Part shown: positions 1 through 12,687 of the stretch, piece by piece | How the letters are laid out: each line of letters begins with the position of its first letter | Numbering within the stretch: position 1 is the first letter of the stretch | NCBI GenBank assembly: GCA_015178975.1 | Contig: WHVD01000073.1 | Span: forward strand, 310,001 to 374,000 | Source of the DNA: Hysterangium stoloniferum | Taxonomy: Eukaryota > Basidiomycota > Agaricomycetes > Hysterangiales > Hysterangiaceae | Reading direction: 5' to 3' | Length of the DNA stretch: 64,000 nucleotides | Made by a program: the position numbers and the translations under genes | The notes under the pieces: model-generated | The model's database searches: none | Told to the model about the DNA's origin: nothing | Seen by the model: only the letters and a program-made list of their open reading frames with translations

Positions 1-1
1 A

Positions 2-2976
2 GTGACTGCTAATAAGAATACCACCAAGAAAGGCATATTTTCCAACGTTATATCCTTTGTTTCGCGCGAGATTACGGATTTTGTGGTAACCGTCGCGACT
101 GGCGGCGGTGAGGTACTTTTGCGCGTTTTATGAGATCCCGGAGGAACTTTTTTCTGATTGTCCTCTTTGTAGACTTCTACTTCACAACCTACAGCAGGTT
201 CATCACGCGAACAAGCTGTTACTAGACCACACAAAACAGTGAAGAGACACCGGAAACATTCTGCCTCTTCACCTGTGCAAGTTGAAAACCGCGCTTCGAA
301 GCGTACTCGGAAGCATACTCAAGACTATAATTCCTATCCTGAGGATGTTATCGACCATGTAGACGATGATGCGGAATGCGGTGAGTAGTCTAACACTTGC
401 GTAGTCCACGTGTTCTAACTTTCACTTAGAGGAGGCAGAGTCCTCAGATCCCGAAATTTCACCTGAATTACCTGCGTCGCTCTCACCCTCTCCACCTCGT
501 TCGCAACATCGTCGAAGAAGTCTGTCGATTAGTATGCCTGGCTCGTTATTTCCGAGATCTCCCACTCCAGAGGACTTTACGGATGCACGCCGGGTCCGGT
601 TTGCATCGGACGTAATAAGCCCTGTTCCACGTTCAAAACATTCTTCAAATTATGCTAGTTCGTCTCGGTCAATGCAGCAAGAGGCGGCGAGTGAGCAGCC
701 AGAGGGGGACTCTGACGATGAGAGCGAAGGTGAAAGCGAAAGCGAAAGAGAAGCGGTTGAACTCCCACAAGAACAAGCGCGCCAACGCCACACGGATGAG
801 GACGATTCAGAAGTAGAAGAACGTATTGACGATAGCCGACAAAGCCGATCACTGTTGATTCAGCGATCTCCCATTCGTACCGACCAACCGTACCGACCCT
901 CACTTGCGACACACCGACATTCCCATTCTCCTACAGTTGGACATTCCTCAGTGTCCCTTCCAGAATCCTCACATCATTTTTCACGCAGCGTATCCGTGAG
1001 AGAAGTAGTCGCCACTCTCGACGCCACTTCACCACCTAGACCTGCAACACTAAGCTGGAAAGCCAAAGGGAAAGAGAAGGCTGTAGAACCAGATGCTGAC
1101 CGACGTGTGCTGTGGCCGACCGTCGAAGAAAATGGAAAGGACAAGGAACCTGCTGAACCACGGCTGAGCTCAGAAACGAGACCTCCTTCCATTGTGGACT
1201 CGGTCGAGGGAGCTCGGAGAGGTAGATTCCCACAAAATAACACAGCCAATACCGAGGATACAATTGATGGCTCTTCTGGTGAGCAACATTCAACACTCGA
1301 AGACGTCTCTCAAAGGCGTATACGGGAACTTGAGCAAAGAATTCGAAGTTTGGAAGATGAAGTACACATCACATTCACGTTTATCTATGCCTTACTGATA
1401 TTACATTCTGCCATTAGCTCGCTCGTCGGCCGTCGCTCAGCCGAGATCTAAACATACCACCGCCACCACCACCTCCTCCGCCACCCCTCCCTTCTAGACT
1501 TACTCGCATACCCGTTGCCGCTGCTAGTAAGGATGTTGCTCCTACACGAGATAAATTCAAGGTGCGACATGAATCAGTCGAATATATATTGTAATGCGCT
1601 CATGCTCGCCAACATAGGCTACGGGCGTCCCACAACCACCGAAGGGCATGCCCACGAATAGGTTACCGACTGTCCCGGCAGACAAGATGGCGGCATTTCT
1701 GAAAGAACTAAAAGATGTCAAGTTACGCAGAGTGGGAAGCGCAGATAGCGTTAACCGTTCTGTCGGAAATAGTTTTTCTAGTCAAGAGCAGAGTCAGTCA
1801 AGTATGGGCGGTTCTTTGGTTGAAGACATCTCTTTGGTAGGACAAAAGCGGAAGAGGATAGATGGTGGTGGAGAAATTCAGGGGTCCCTCGGTGTGTTAT
1901 TATTATTCGTGAAGCTTACACAGCGTTTGATGGCCCATTATCCAGTATCTTCATTGAAACGACGATTTATTGATGCATCCCTCAATTCGTCTGCTTCAAC
2001 TTCAGATTCCGTTTCCATATCCTCCTCCTCGTCTAACGTCCCCCCCCGTTCATTCATTCTGCCACCTCATCCTTCCACCATCCCTCGCCTTCGTAATGTT
2101 AGAGCAACATTAACTTCCGACGTTGCCGGTACCACGCCGTCTCTTTGTAGCGATAATGATAATGAGGTTGAAGACAGGGGTCCGTCAACGCCGCCTTTAC
2201 TTCCCTCTGGTGAAACGTCTTTTCCCACGTCACAAACATTGCAACCCCAACCGGAAAAGAACATCATCCCTAGTGCCATTGATTATACTATATCAACACA
2301 GTCTACAGCCTCAGGCTCTACGAGTACGACACAGTCGTTGGCAACGACTTCACGTCAAACAGACTGTCCTATTAGTGACGCCTTCTCTCGACGCCCGCCG
2401 TCGTCGCCGCCCATGCCTCCAGAGACCCCGAAACGTCCGCGACCTCCAGGTCGAACACGCAGTGCCAAGAAACCGACCCCTCCAAAGACTCGAACTCGTA
2501 CATCGGTAACGAGAGATGTCCCGGGTGTCCCTGATGAACCCGATTCACTCTCGTTGTCCTTCTTGCCTCCTGATGAATCGACCCCGGCCATCGACCCTGT
2601 AGGTCGACGTAGCAAGCAGGCACAGGCTATTCGGAAGGAGGGACGCTTGACACTCCAGGAGGAAATCCGTAATGCAAGTCCAAACTATAGCGACGAAGAG
2701 CGTGCAGTAATTGCAGCTGAGCAGGACAGTTATAGTGACGAAGAAAAGGCCATCAATGCTTTAGAGAGCGGCGTTTTGATTGGTGTAGGTCGCAGAAGTA
2801 AGCGATTAGGCTTCCTGGCGCACGGTGGTGGTGGTGGTTCGCCTGTCTTCCTGGGAGTTGGTAATGTTGAAGGCGCGATATCTGAGGAACAAGCGAACGC
2901 AGAGATGGAGCTGGACATGAAGTCAAAGCAGGCTAAAGGCAAGGTAAAGGGGAGGCGGAAAGCAAAGCGATCCTGA
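2..2976 (+). CDS. Disordered proline-rich protein with a WH2-like motif (5' end outside window)
   Basis: I do not recognise the family. Exons fit at about 2-108, 198-380, 430-1361, 1418-1561 and 1618-2976, all in frame; the start lies left of the window. The first visible residues (GIFSNVISFVSREITDF) could form an amphipathic helix. Next come basic clusters that resemble nuclear localisation signals (KRHRKH, SKRTRKH, QKRKR), Ser/Glu-rich disorder, a short coiled coil (RRIRELEQRIRSLEDE, near 1315-1361), a run of ten prolines, and a segment MAAFLKELKDVKLRRV near 1687-1735 that resembles a WH2 actin-binding motif (hydrophobic helix followed by LRRV). The C-terminal third is Ser/Thr/Pro-rich with a conserved-looking acidic/basic end and a Lys/Arg-rich tail. 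Polyproline followed by a WH2-like helix hints at actin regulation. The N-terminal helix plus nuclear signals could instead suggest a nuclear-envelope or pore protein. Both are inference. Confidence 0.6.
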
Positions 2977-3175
2977 TAATCCTGAATTCATGTTGATTAT
3001 TCCCTTCTTGATTCGGTACTGTCCAGTGGTGTATTTGTAATTCCCTTGTATATCCCTCTTGTATTGATTATTAACAGGATACCACTTATATCACATGAAA
3101 TCATTGCGTTCAATTTTTGAAAACGCAGCATAGTATCTATAGTTAGTACACATTTTTGCATTGGTATTTTTTTTT

Positions 3176-5030
3176 TTAAGACGGTGGGTTTGTGAAAAAG
3201 TTTAAAATGCTCGTCGCGTTTTTCACATCGGATAGCCCACAACGCTGTACAAAATCGCCTGCTAATGCGCCCCTTTGCTCAATATACATGGTGAAACTTT
3301 TCAGAGGGCAACTTGAGCCTGGCCCCGAAGCGCATCCAGGAATAGGCACTGGAGCCTCGTTCACCTATAAATAATGTGGTTTCTACTATCTGGTACAACC
3401 GGCAGAACTTGAATAATTTACCTTTATGCGGACAAACTGGCTTGTGGGCAGTGGCGTTGGGGTAACTCCCGGAACATGGTGCACAAGGGCCGGAGTGGCT
3501 AAACTGGCGGGTAAAACACAACTCATTCGTTCCATTGCGATGTGCCCAAAGAATGGGGTAATGTAGCCGGATCGGAACTTGCGCGCAGGATTTATACGGG
3601 TCGGGTTCAGCGGAGCGTAGAATGACTCGTTGAATAGTCCGAGGACAGCGATTACAGGGGGGAGATCGTTGCTAGTATGGTGTCAGCACTTCTGCACTTC
3701 CCACCCGGTTGCACCTACTCATGAGTGAATCCCATCAATAGCGGGGGAGGGACGAGAGTGGCATTTGCTGTTGTCTTCCCTGGCCCGAGATTGAACAAAT
3801 CCGTAATTGATTGCACCAGAGGGAACGTTGTGGTGGCTGCCAAGTTATTACCAGGACCAGAGCCATAAAAATATTGTAAATCCTGGGAGTATTCAAACTC
3901 GAGCCATTCCTGTTCTACCAGTCAAAATATTTGAATTGAGAAATATGTGGTTCAATTCGAAAAAAAAAGACAAAAAAAAAACATACCGGTGAAAATATCA
4001 CAGAAAGAACTTGTTCCTTGTATTTCGGTCTCGAAAGGCTATAAAAATTTCCGGCTGGCTGTCGGTTATCAGAGAAAAGCAGACCACATACGCAAAGGTC
4101 CATCATGATACCAACATCGCTGTCAGTCAACGCTATCCCATTTAAAAACTTGTTCAATCGAGCTGTAATTGGTGGTCGCATGGCAGCTCTAAAGTTGGAA
4201 CCGAGCGTGACATTGTTCACATAATTGGGACAAGCTGCAGATGCCGTCAGCGAATTTGCGAACGTGAAATTAACACTGGGTCAAGGGCTAATTTAATAGA
4301 GACAATTGCACTGTGGATTATTCTACCTATCCGGGAGCAATACGATTCGTTCCAAGGATGGGACGTCGTAATGTCCAGATGAAAGATATCCTGAGAGCCA
4401 GAAGGAGGCAGTATCCACAACACGCTGTTGAGAGGCTGCCCTGTTGTCGACGAAGTGAGGATTAACAATCGTCAGTGATTATTGCTATTGAAGTAGTACC
4501 AAACAATCATGTCATCTCCGCCCTTGGTGAATCCGTATCTTTTCCGAAGGTTGGCCCCGAGGGAAAAAGCTTCACTACCTCCGGTAACACTTAAAAACGT
4601 CGCCTGATTGTTAGGATCATCCAGCGAAAGCTGCCAGGAAGGTAAAAACGACAGAGGTCCCTCAGCGGTGTACGTCGCATTCTGAAGTTTAGAATGCAGG
4701 GTGACCCATCCAGCAAAGGACCCTACTTCAGGATAACGACTGCAAATATTCATCGTATGTCTAATTAGAGATTGAACCTGACAGGTTTGACCGATTAACT
4801 CACGCCCCGTGGCGTACGATGTAGGCTGCTTGATCTACGACACATCCCTTGGGTAACTCAGCGGAAATTCCATACTGCTCGGGGGCTGGAAACCACGGTG
4901 ACTCTCCTCCAGCGTGTTTGGTGGGGTCGAATAATGGATCGCCCGCAGATGATCCTTGGGCGGTACAAACTAACGACACCAGAAAAATGAGACTTAGAGA
5001 GAACATACTAAGATTCTGCGACGTTGACAT
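3176..5030 (-). CDS. Secreted histidine acid phosphatase (phytase-type)
   Basis: Hydrolyses phosphomonoesters, possibly phytate, outside the cell. The start at 5030 gives a hydrophobic signal peptide (core FSLSLIFLVSLVCTAQG). The catalytic motif RHGARYP is split by the first intron between RHGA and RYP. Later exons carry RVVDTASFWLSGYL, LLPD then DSVNFTFANSLT, PITARLNKFL, DLC then FETEIQGTSSFCDIF, EQEWLEFEYSQDLQYFYG, PPLLMGFTHD then NDLPPVIAVLG, and VNEAPVPIPGC. The proton-donor HD motif (FTHDND) is also formed across an intron. The reading frame is complete after removing about eight introns, one of which holds two A-rich runs on the + strand near 3960-3980. Family histidine phosphatase superfamily, branch 2, as in fungal phytases. 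Substrate is not determinable from sequence. An earlier impression that this was a pseudogene disappeared once the introns were placed. Confidence 0.88.
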
Positions 5031-6124
5031 GAATGATAGCAATTTATATATGGCAAGCAACTTGATAGTGGAACGGCCGCGGACAGCTGAGGTACCTCGC
5101 ACGTTTCTCCCTAGCCATCTTCAAGACAGAAGGGTATGAGAATAATAGACCTATACCACGCTCCCTATAGCCATTCCTATGGGTTCCCTCAAGAGTTGTA
5201 TGGGCCGGTCGGGACGAAATTACCCTTTTTTAACATGGGCGAGCACATGGCCCATGGTGACATGGGTACTAGAAATATACAAGTGTCTCAATATGGTGTA
5301 CCGATGATACCCGAGACTTATAATAGCCCAAAAGCCCGAGGTTGACCAGAGTAAGTGAGGTTTGAGAATGTGATATACTTCTGTACAGCGTTCGATGTAA
5401 TCTCGCCTGTTATCGATATTGATCCCAAACGGATTATGATCCTGACGTTCGTCATGAAAGGTGCAAGCGAAGATGAGGACTTGTGTGTTTGATTCGGCCC
5501 ACAGCTTGGTCGGCTTGAATCCGCCACTAGCTTACCATAATCGAGATCAAGTACGGGTCCACTCCAAGAGAGCAATATCTAATCGGCAGTATTGCAAGCA
5601 CCAAGGAAGCATTGACCTATTATTGCCGTATTACCATATGAGAACATTCTAGCCTAAGTGTAAAAACCCCCTCACTTCCTCTTCCACTAGCCGGAGCCCT
5701 AGCGTCTAGTACTGATGATAACGTCTGATTGCCCAATGACACGATGGAGGGTGCGGATATATTGATGTTTGGCTTGGCATCAATGTACAGCCTGGGCCAG
5801 ATTTCACTGTTCATGCCATTAGTAGATCTGAATCCCATGCAAAATAGATGAGCCCCGTCTGTCTCCAGGCAACGTAATTGTTTGTTCTCATTGCCGGTGG
5901 GGAATTCCTCATAATCAGGTCCGCAATGAAGGTAGTATAATGAATGATAATGCAGGCGCATACAAGGAAATATTACGTTAAATATGGAAACTTAGGTGCT
6001 CTAAAAAGAAAATATAGTCCACCCATTCTATCTATAAGTGGTATAGAAGAAGAGATGATACTTTATATACTTAACAATAATCTTCTCATGAAGAAAGCGT
6101 CCATTTCAGGGATCAACTGTACTA
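5031..6124. other. Stretch without a confident gene; possible broken minus-strand exons
   Basis: Between the phosphatase start and the SH3-gene stop I found no complete model. On the minus strand two open segments look coding-like: about 5961-5690 (a frame with CGPDYEEFPTGNENKQLRC and, further on, APSIVSLGNQTLSSVLDARA) and about 5575-5318, which continues from LLSWSGPVLDLDY across a GT..AG intron of about 55 nt. The joined frames do not connect cleanly and no family motif appears. This may be a degraded or lineage-specific secreted-protein gene, or just the long promoter of the phosphatase gene. Confidence 0.3.
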
Positions 6125-6992
6125 TCAGAATATCGAGTTGATAATACCGCTTCCAATGGCAGCACCTGGTCGAGCATATCAAAATGGGATTAATAGATAT
6201 ATAAAGTTTTCACATACCAGCACCAAATCCGACGCCGCCAGCGGCAGAATGAGCCATCTATTATTTAGATTTTTAGTACTAGTAACAGTTTTGTATACTG
6301 CCAGAAGACCAACCGTATTTCCATATTTGCCAAACTTTCCCTTTTTCTGGGGGACTTCCTGCTGTTGAACAGGAGGTTGCGGGGGCGCAGACACCATTGG
6401 ATCGTACGAGGCTTTCTCGTTAGAGATTGGAGCTACCATACGACGATTGGGAAGGGCGGGAACAGCACCGGGAGCATTTGTCGCCGCGATTTTCTCGACG
6501 TAATTGGATGGGAATAACCCAGTCTCACCGCGGGCATTCCGCCCTTTCCACCAATCTGCATTTGTCTCCTCTACTATGTCTATGGTTTCCCCGGCAGCAA
6601 AGCTCAAATCGCCAGCGTCCTGCATACGTACCCAGGATAAGTAACTTTAAAAAAAAAGGAAGTACTCATGTTGGACGAGAACTGACCTGTGTTTCGTATG
6701 CCCAAATCGCACGTGCTTGTGGTTGACTCGAATAAGTCGGAGGGGGCGGCGGTGGCGGAGGGACAACCCTTCTAGCAGAAGAAGCGAGGGATGGAGCTGA
6801 AGGAAAGGGCGAAGGCGAAGGCGAGGTCATCGGTGTTGGCATCGTCCTGAGGTCGGATACTTGACCCGAGGGCAGCTTGGAGGTAATGAGGTGCCCATCT
6901 GCTGCTGAGAGGACGCCTTGCGAAACGAGGAAGTCGATATCGGCCTGCATACGACCGACTATATGTTGAAGGAGAGCATCTGAAGAAGACAT
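6125..6992 (-). CDS. SH3-domain protein of the Lsb1/Pin3 type
   Basis: Likely an adaptor that binds proline-rich WASP-family proteins at cortical actin, as yeast Lsb1/Pin3 does. Exons 6992-6687, 6620-6314, 6257-6218 and 6165-6125 all join in frame. Order: an N-terminal helical segment (HIVGRMQADIDFLVSQGVLS), a Ser/Pro-rich linker with eight consecutive prolines, then one SH3 domain whose first strand (ARAIWAYETQ) and remainder (DLSFAAGETIDIVEE, ADWWKGRN, GLFPSNYVEKI) lie in different exons. The tail is KKGKFGKYGNT then MAHSAAGGVGFGAG, ending GSGIINSIF, the glycine-rich C terminus usual in this family. The WW pair and the SNYV motif needed for proline-peptide binding are present. It starts 144 bp from the divergent nucleoporin gene. 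Confidence 0.85.
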
Positions 6993-7136
6993 ACTTGGTG
7001 ACGCTAAAAGAAGGAAAGGGCAGTGCTTCCTGCTTAGTAATCATCCGTCACAGTCTCTTCGACGCGTCGGTGGCGTTTCCTTTCGTCTCCTTTGAGTTCA
7101 ACTTTGAGGACTCAAACACATCGGCTGATACTTGAA
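6993..7136. promoter_or_regulatory. Shared divergent promoter, SH3 gene / nucleoporin gene
   Basis: These 144 bp separate the two start codons and must hold both 5' untranslated regions and core promoters. I see no clear TATA box. A bidirectional arrangement is inferred from spacing alone. Confidence 0.4.
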
Positions 7137-10100
7137 ATGGGCTCAACGAATATATCGAAATTGGCAATTGCAAATACGCCTTCTATACAACAAAGAAACC
7201 ACATAAAAAGTGAAGAAAAGGATGTCGGGGTATGTTCTCAATTTTGGTCCTCGGACGTGATTCAAACCGATGAAATATTCCGACTTCAGATCCTTTCTCT
7301 CAGACTCATAAACAAGCGCAATAGGCTGCGGTTGTCACCTAAGGGTCTCGATTACAGTCGCTTTCCCGGAAAGTCTTGTCTATTTGCTGTGGGCAACCAT
7401 AAGGGGTACTTTGTAGCAATCACCCACCAAGACGATGGTGCTTGTATGTATTTCAATTATCTGATTAATATTGAATTCACATCCCGCGTTAGATGTGCAT
7501 CTATCAAATTTATCAAATTTACGCGAGTCTCTTGAATCCGGTCAAGCTGGGTCTGGACCGTATATCTCGTTCACGTTACAGCGTCCGCCTCTGAAACTCC
7601 CTGGGACGCCTCATATCGTGAAATTTGCTCTGAATGATGACCGTATTGTGCTTGGTTTTTTGGAAGGGCCTGTCCTTGTCTACAGTACGAATGACGTATT
7701 GAACTCATCAGCGGTAGGTTGGCTGGACTTGGGGCACTCGCGTAAACTGACTATTATTCTTGTTTCATAGCCGAGTCCGACATACACGTTCCCAGGTGAT
7801 GCATCCATGCCTCCTCGCGACATCCTGCCCAATCCCGGTGAGAGCCCCGAATTAGTTGCAGTAATGCGTGGCATACATGGGCAGGGTATGGGGCATGAAG
7901 TTGATATACTGGACGTTCGGGATTCCAGGTGTATCGCAGGTTGGCATCGAGGCGATGACTCAAATGTTTCTCCGGTTTGCAGTAAGTCAGCAGCCAATGA
8001 TGGTCTCGCTTGTCTAAACGTTCATTTAGTTTCTTGGTCACCCAGAGGAAAGCAAATCGCAATCGGGCTTCAGTCTGGAGATTTACTTTTGTATAGTCCA
8101 CTGGCACCAGAAAGTCCCAAGAGTCATATACCTAGATCTTCCTCTGTGCCAGCCGATGCTTCATCATTACTTTCAATCTCATGGCTTGCGAATCATACTT
8201 TTTACATGGTCTTCACCTCCCCAGAGGCATCATCCTCCATGTTTGACGGTTCCATGTCCAACTCATTGACAAAGACACATCTCATTTTCATTCATGACCC
8301 CAAGGCACAAACCGCTATCGATATCGAACTTATGGATCCATCGCCGCCGTTTGGGGCCGCTTTCCCTCCTGGACCGCTCTCTGTAATTTTACGGGGTTGG
8401 TCTCCCATGAAATTTATCATTATATGTGGAGACGGTCCCTCAGCAGATATCGGTTTGCTCGGAGCTATCACTGATGAGACATGGGTAAACATCACCCTAG
8501 AAGAAACCTCGACTCCATCTCTTCCTCTGGATGAAGACTCCCAAGACATGGTGCTGTTAGGTCTGGACATGGATCTGACTAGTACTAAGTCTGTACGCGT
8601 CTCAGAACAACCTGACGATGGTACACCTGATTTGCCACCTTCTCCAATCCTCTACGCCTATATGAGTGATGGAACGCTAGTAGCATGGCATGTCCTGAAC
8701 GCAAGTGGTGACCCCTATCCTGGATTGGTTTCCAGCGTGGCTCCAGTGGGTGTTTCCTCTTCAACAGCCTCAATGTCTATGTCTGTCGAATCGAAACCCA
8801 TGGAAAGTGTTCCCGAGAAGGCAACCCCCTCGAGCGTCATTGCCCCAGCTCGAGGATTTGGTGCGTTCGCAGCGAATGAACCTTCGAAATTTGGCTTTGC
8901 AGCAAATACTGCGCCGGTTGTCCCTACACCTCTCGATGGCAAAACGTCAACACCGGCATTTGGTTCAACTGGGTTTGGCAAGCCCATAGCACCAGCGTTT
9001 GGTTCAACGGGGTTCGGTAAACCGGTGGCACCAGCGTTTGGTTCAACTGGGTTTGGTAAACCGGCAGCCCCAGCGTTCGGACAAACCGGGTTTGGCGCAG
9101 CTCCCGCATTTGGACAGAGTGGCTTTGGCACGCCGATGACCCCTACCAAAGTTACTTCGCCATCCACTGGGGGATTTGCAGCCTTTGCAACCCAAGGCAC
9201 CTCCGGGTTTGGAGTCTCAGGTGGTGCTTCAGTATTTGACGTTAAATCCCCGTCTGCCTCTTCATATACCCCATCGGCGTCACCACAGTCGGTATTCAGT
9301 CCTGGTGGAGCCGGACAGGCTTCAACAACGCCGAAATCAGCGTTTGGTGTAGGGGGTTCTGGAATGGCCGCTCAACAGTCCGAGCCCACAGGATTTGCTA
9401 CTGCGTATGGAAACTCAGACCAAACCACACCTCCTCTGTGGCCACGGACTGTTACGACTTATGGCACTAAGAAATATCTGGACGATGGATTAGACACTTC
9501 ACTTTCCCTAGACCAAACTCCGAAATCAGGTAGACCCTCATCACTAACTGCCATGGGTGTCTCACCCCTGTCTTTACCGGAGAAGCCTACGTCTTCGTAT
9601 CTGAAACCTGCATCAGGATTTGGTGCCTTTACAAAACCTTCTGGGTCGTTCGCAGGGATTGGCGGCGAATCGAAGCCTGTCTCCTCCTTCATTAAACCTG
9701 CAGAAGGATTTGGTGCCGCGCAACCAATTAAGTCGTCCTCGCCATTTGCTCAAACGAAACCACCTGCTCCGACATTTGGATCGACCGGGTTTGGTACGCC
9801 AGTTGTTCCAGGTGGCGGGACTACGAAACCGACCTTCGGGTCAGTTTCAGCATTGGGTAGTAAACAGGTGTTTGGCGCCAGTAGTTTCGGAGTGGCCAAG
9901 CCCGCCGCATCCGAGCCTTCGAAGCCTATATCTGGAGGATTTGGAGGGTTTAGTTCCGGTGGTGGCTTTGCATCCTTTGCTAATCCCACGGCGACTACCT
10001 CTTTTGGCGATTTACTAAGTTCAGAACCGGATATATCTGAAAAGAATGAGACGCCTCTGGCTCTCGGTAAAGTAACACCCAAATCTTCTACTGGCTTCTC

Positions 10101-12380
10101 TGCTTCTAGCACTTCTGCCGGTAGCGTGCTCCCACCGACGTCTACACCGACAAAGTCTGCGAGCTTGGCAGCTGTTCAACCTGATAGAACTCCTAAAGCA
10201 AAGATCGACGGAATTCCCACCGGTGATACGGACAAAGAAGCTGTGGACTCTCTCAGTCGTAGTGAAGACTCTACGTTTAGTCTTCTCTCACTTAGCGAAG
10301 TTGCCTCTCAGGTCTCAGAATTACCTACGGCCGAGCGGAGTAAAGAGAAACCTCCCACTTCAGAGGCGAAAGAGCGTGATGACGATGCCGACTCTGAACC
10401 ATTTTATCTTACTGACAGCGCATTCGATGAATCAGATGTTTCTGAAGGAGCTAATCTAGTGTCCCATTCTTCCACACCTTCTTTGCCTGAAAGTGAGGAC
10501 AAGGAGCCCGAAAATATACCGTTACCTAAGACATCTACGCCGACCCCTACACCTCCTACACCGAAATCGTCCACTTCAGGTTTATCGGAGGTCAATGTAC
10601 CATCTTCTCATGCCCCTAAGCCGTCTCCTGGTCTCGTTATTGGGACGTCTGATAAAAATAATACACTGCCAAGTCCTCCCCAGCAAAGTGCAATTGCATT
10701 GCAACCCGTGGCCCCGAAGCCTGCGCTTCCCAACTCAACTGTCTCTCCCTTTGGCCTTGGTCGTCCTCCTTCCTCTCGACCAATTCGAAGTTCCCCTTTG
10801 GCTAGTGCGCCAATTACAGGCCGTGAAGATGAAGATTTCCTCGCTGATACTGTTTCTTCCAAGCTAATGGCAACTGCAGATGTGGTTCCAGATATCACGG
10901 GGTCATTAAAGGCACAAGTCCCGCATTTTCAACCCTCCATCAGTGACAGCAAAGTTACTGGTCGCCCTAAAACTCCACCCATGTTGGGAACTATGTCGAT
11001 GCCAGCCGTCGCTTTGGCGACATTGATGAATGGTCCAGAGACTGATCGTGAAGACCGGGATGGCTCTATGCATCCAATGCAGGTTGAATTTCAACATGCT
11101 TACGAAGTAGTTTTGAAGGAGCTCATTGATGTATGTATATATTTCGCTCCGAAACGTAATGGCTGATGCGCCTACGTGCTCTAGCTCCAATTGAAAGTAC
11201 AAGACACAATAGGAGTCCGAAGCGTCGTCAGTACTTCGAGAGGCCTGGATAAGCTTGTGCAAAACAATCAAGACTTCATTCCGGCGCAATATTCTCTTGG
11301 CGAACTGAAATCGTTTACAGTGATGATTGATAAATTGCGCAGCAAGGTTGCTCCTTTACTCGACCAAGGCCACGCAGATAGACGCCTTCTTCAAGAATTG
11401 CAGAGTCTAGCTCTTATTTGTAAGTACATTTGCCCGTTCAAACATTTTGAAAATCATAATGACCTTCCTAACAGCGGAGGCAAAACAAGAAGAACTCTCA
11501 CGTTGGGTCCGAGCTCGCAATGACCCAGAGTTTGCTAAGACAATAAAACCCCGCACACTAGGCCCAGAACACGCTGAAAATCAGGTCAGGCTGAGAAAGG
11601 CGTTACAGGTTAGCACAAAGACTTCACACAAATTGCATTTATCGCCAACATTATAAATTGTAGAGCACTCACGAACGTGTTCAACAATGCGAGGACCAGA
11701 TGGAGTCTCTGAAAAAACGCCTAGATCAAGAGAAAACAGGTCGGATGACTCTAAGGTACGCATTTATAAATCATGCAGTGCTTCACGTGTCTGAAACGAA
11801 GAACCTCGGAAGACCACCGTCATTGGACACCATAGATCGTACTTGCAGGAATATCCAGCTGGCTCTAGAAGAACGCGCAAAGCTTATTGAACAGCTCCAG
11901 GTTAGCATAGATGAGCTGTCTCCACGGGACACCGGGCGGCTTCATCACACACTAATACCCACTGACGGACATCTTCCTGGCTCTGCTTCTATTACGCCGC
12001 CATTTGCTAACATAGCTGCGGCCGCACTGAACTCTGAGAGATCATCGTTGAAACTAAAGGAGACTTTGTTGAGGACTCGCGAACGACCCCTACTTACAAC
12101 TAGAGTAGTTGAGGTTCAGAAAGCATCACCGATTGTCAACGAGACACTCCTCCCCACGCCTCAGCATGAATGGGACTCAGTTCCAAATCAGGATCTAGAG
12201 CTAGGTAGCGACCGGAGACGAAGCAGAAAAATGAAAACTGGGGCAGTACCATTACCAAAGCCAAGCGCAGTCGATGGCAGGCCCGCCGCAACCAAACCAA
12301 ACAACTTCGACTGGGGTCCTCTTCCCGCTAAAACGGCACCAATAGATAAGCTCCCCTTTGACCTATGCTCGCCGAAATGA
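7137..12380 (+). CDS. NUP159: FG nucleoporin, Nup159/Nup214 type
   Basis: Cytoplasmic-face nuclear pore protein; the yeast homologue docks the mRNA-export helicase Dbp5. Eight exons fit exactly in frame: 7137-7229, 7290-7443, 7493-7713, 7771-7981, 8030-11130, 11185-11419, 11475-11608, 11664-12380, giving about 1,621 residues, in the range of Nup159. Order: N-terminal beta-propeller (about residues 1-430, with LSLRLINKRNRLRLSP, CLFAVGNHKGYFVA, SWSPRGKQIAIG), an FG region with three near-identical PAFGSTGFGKP units (8953-9062) and many more GFG/FGA motifs, a long Ser/Thr/Pro-rich linker, and C-terminal coiled coils (LRKALQ joined to STHERVQQCEDQMESLKKRL; IQLALEERAKLIEQLQ). The ATG at 7137 is the first in frame; an upstream TTG continues the frame but is not a likely start. 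A possible intron at 11757 would break the frame, so I kept that segment as coding. Confidence 0.88.
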
Positions 12381-12687
12381 TGACAATCTAAGCATGGAAA
12401 AAATGACATATTTTGTCTCTCGAGGTCTACACAATGTATTATGTAATAAGATTGCCTATCTTTGTAGCGACAAAGATCTGCGAAATAAACCGTTTTGGAT
12501 ACTTATTCTGTCTCATTAGTTCCATTAGTCTGAGCTCCGTTCATTTTGGTGGTCGGGTTAGTAGACGATTCACTTTCTTCTTGAGCATGCGATGATCTGG
12601 TGAATGGATCATCGATAATGGATTCCAGATAGGCGAGCGAGGCCTGTATATGCGCGAACGCAGCAAAAGCAAACAAAAAGGTGCTGT
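12381..12687. other. Convergent 3' regions
   Basis: Three hundred bases between the nucleoporin stop and the stop of the convergent pICln gene. It holds only AT-rich 3' untranslated sequence of both genes; I see no further feature. Confidence 0.5.

Noticed and set aside
3807..3992. Small + strand frame near 3.8 kb
   Set aside because: It is antisense to phosphatase exons and an A-rich intron.
3176..5030. Histidine phosphatase as a pseudogene (several short broken frames)
   Set aside because: Once GT..AG introns are removed, every conserved motif joins in frame from signal peptide to stop.
11757..11804. Intron GTACGC..GAAG in the nucleoporin C terminus
   Set aside because: Removing it breaks the frame, whereas reading through continues in frame into the coiled coil, so I kept it as coding.
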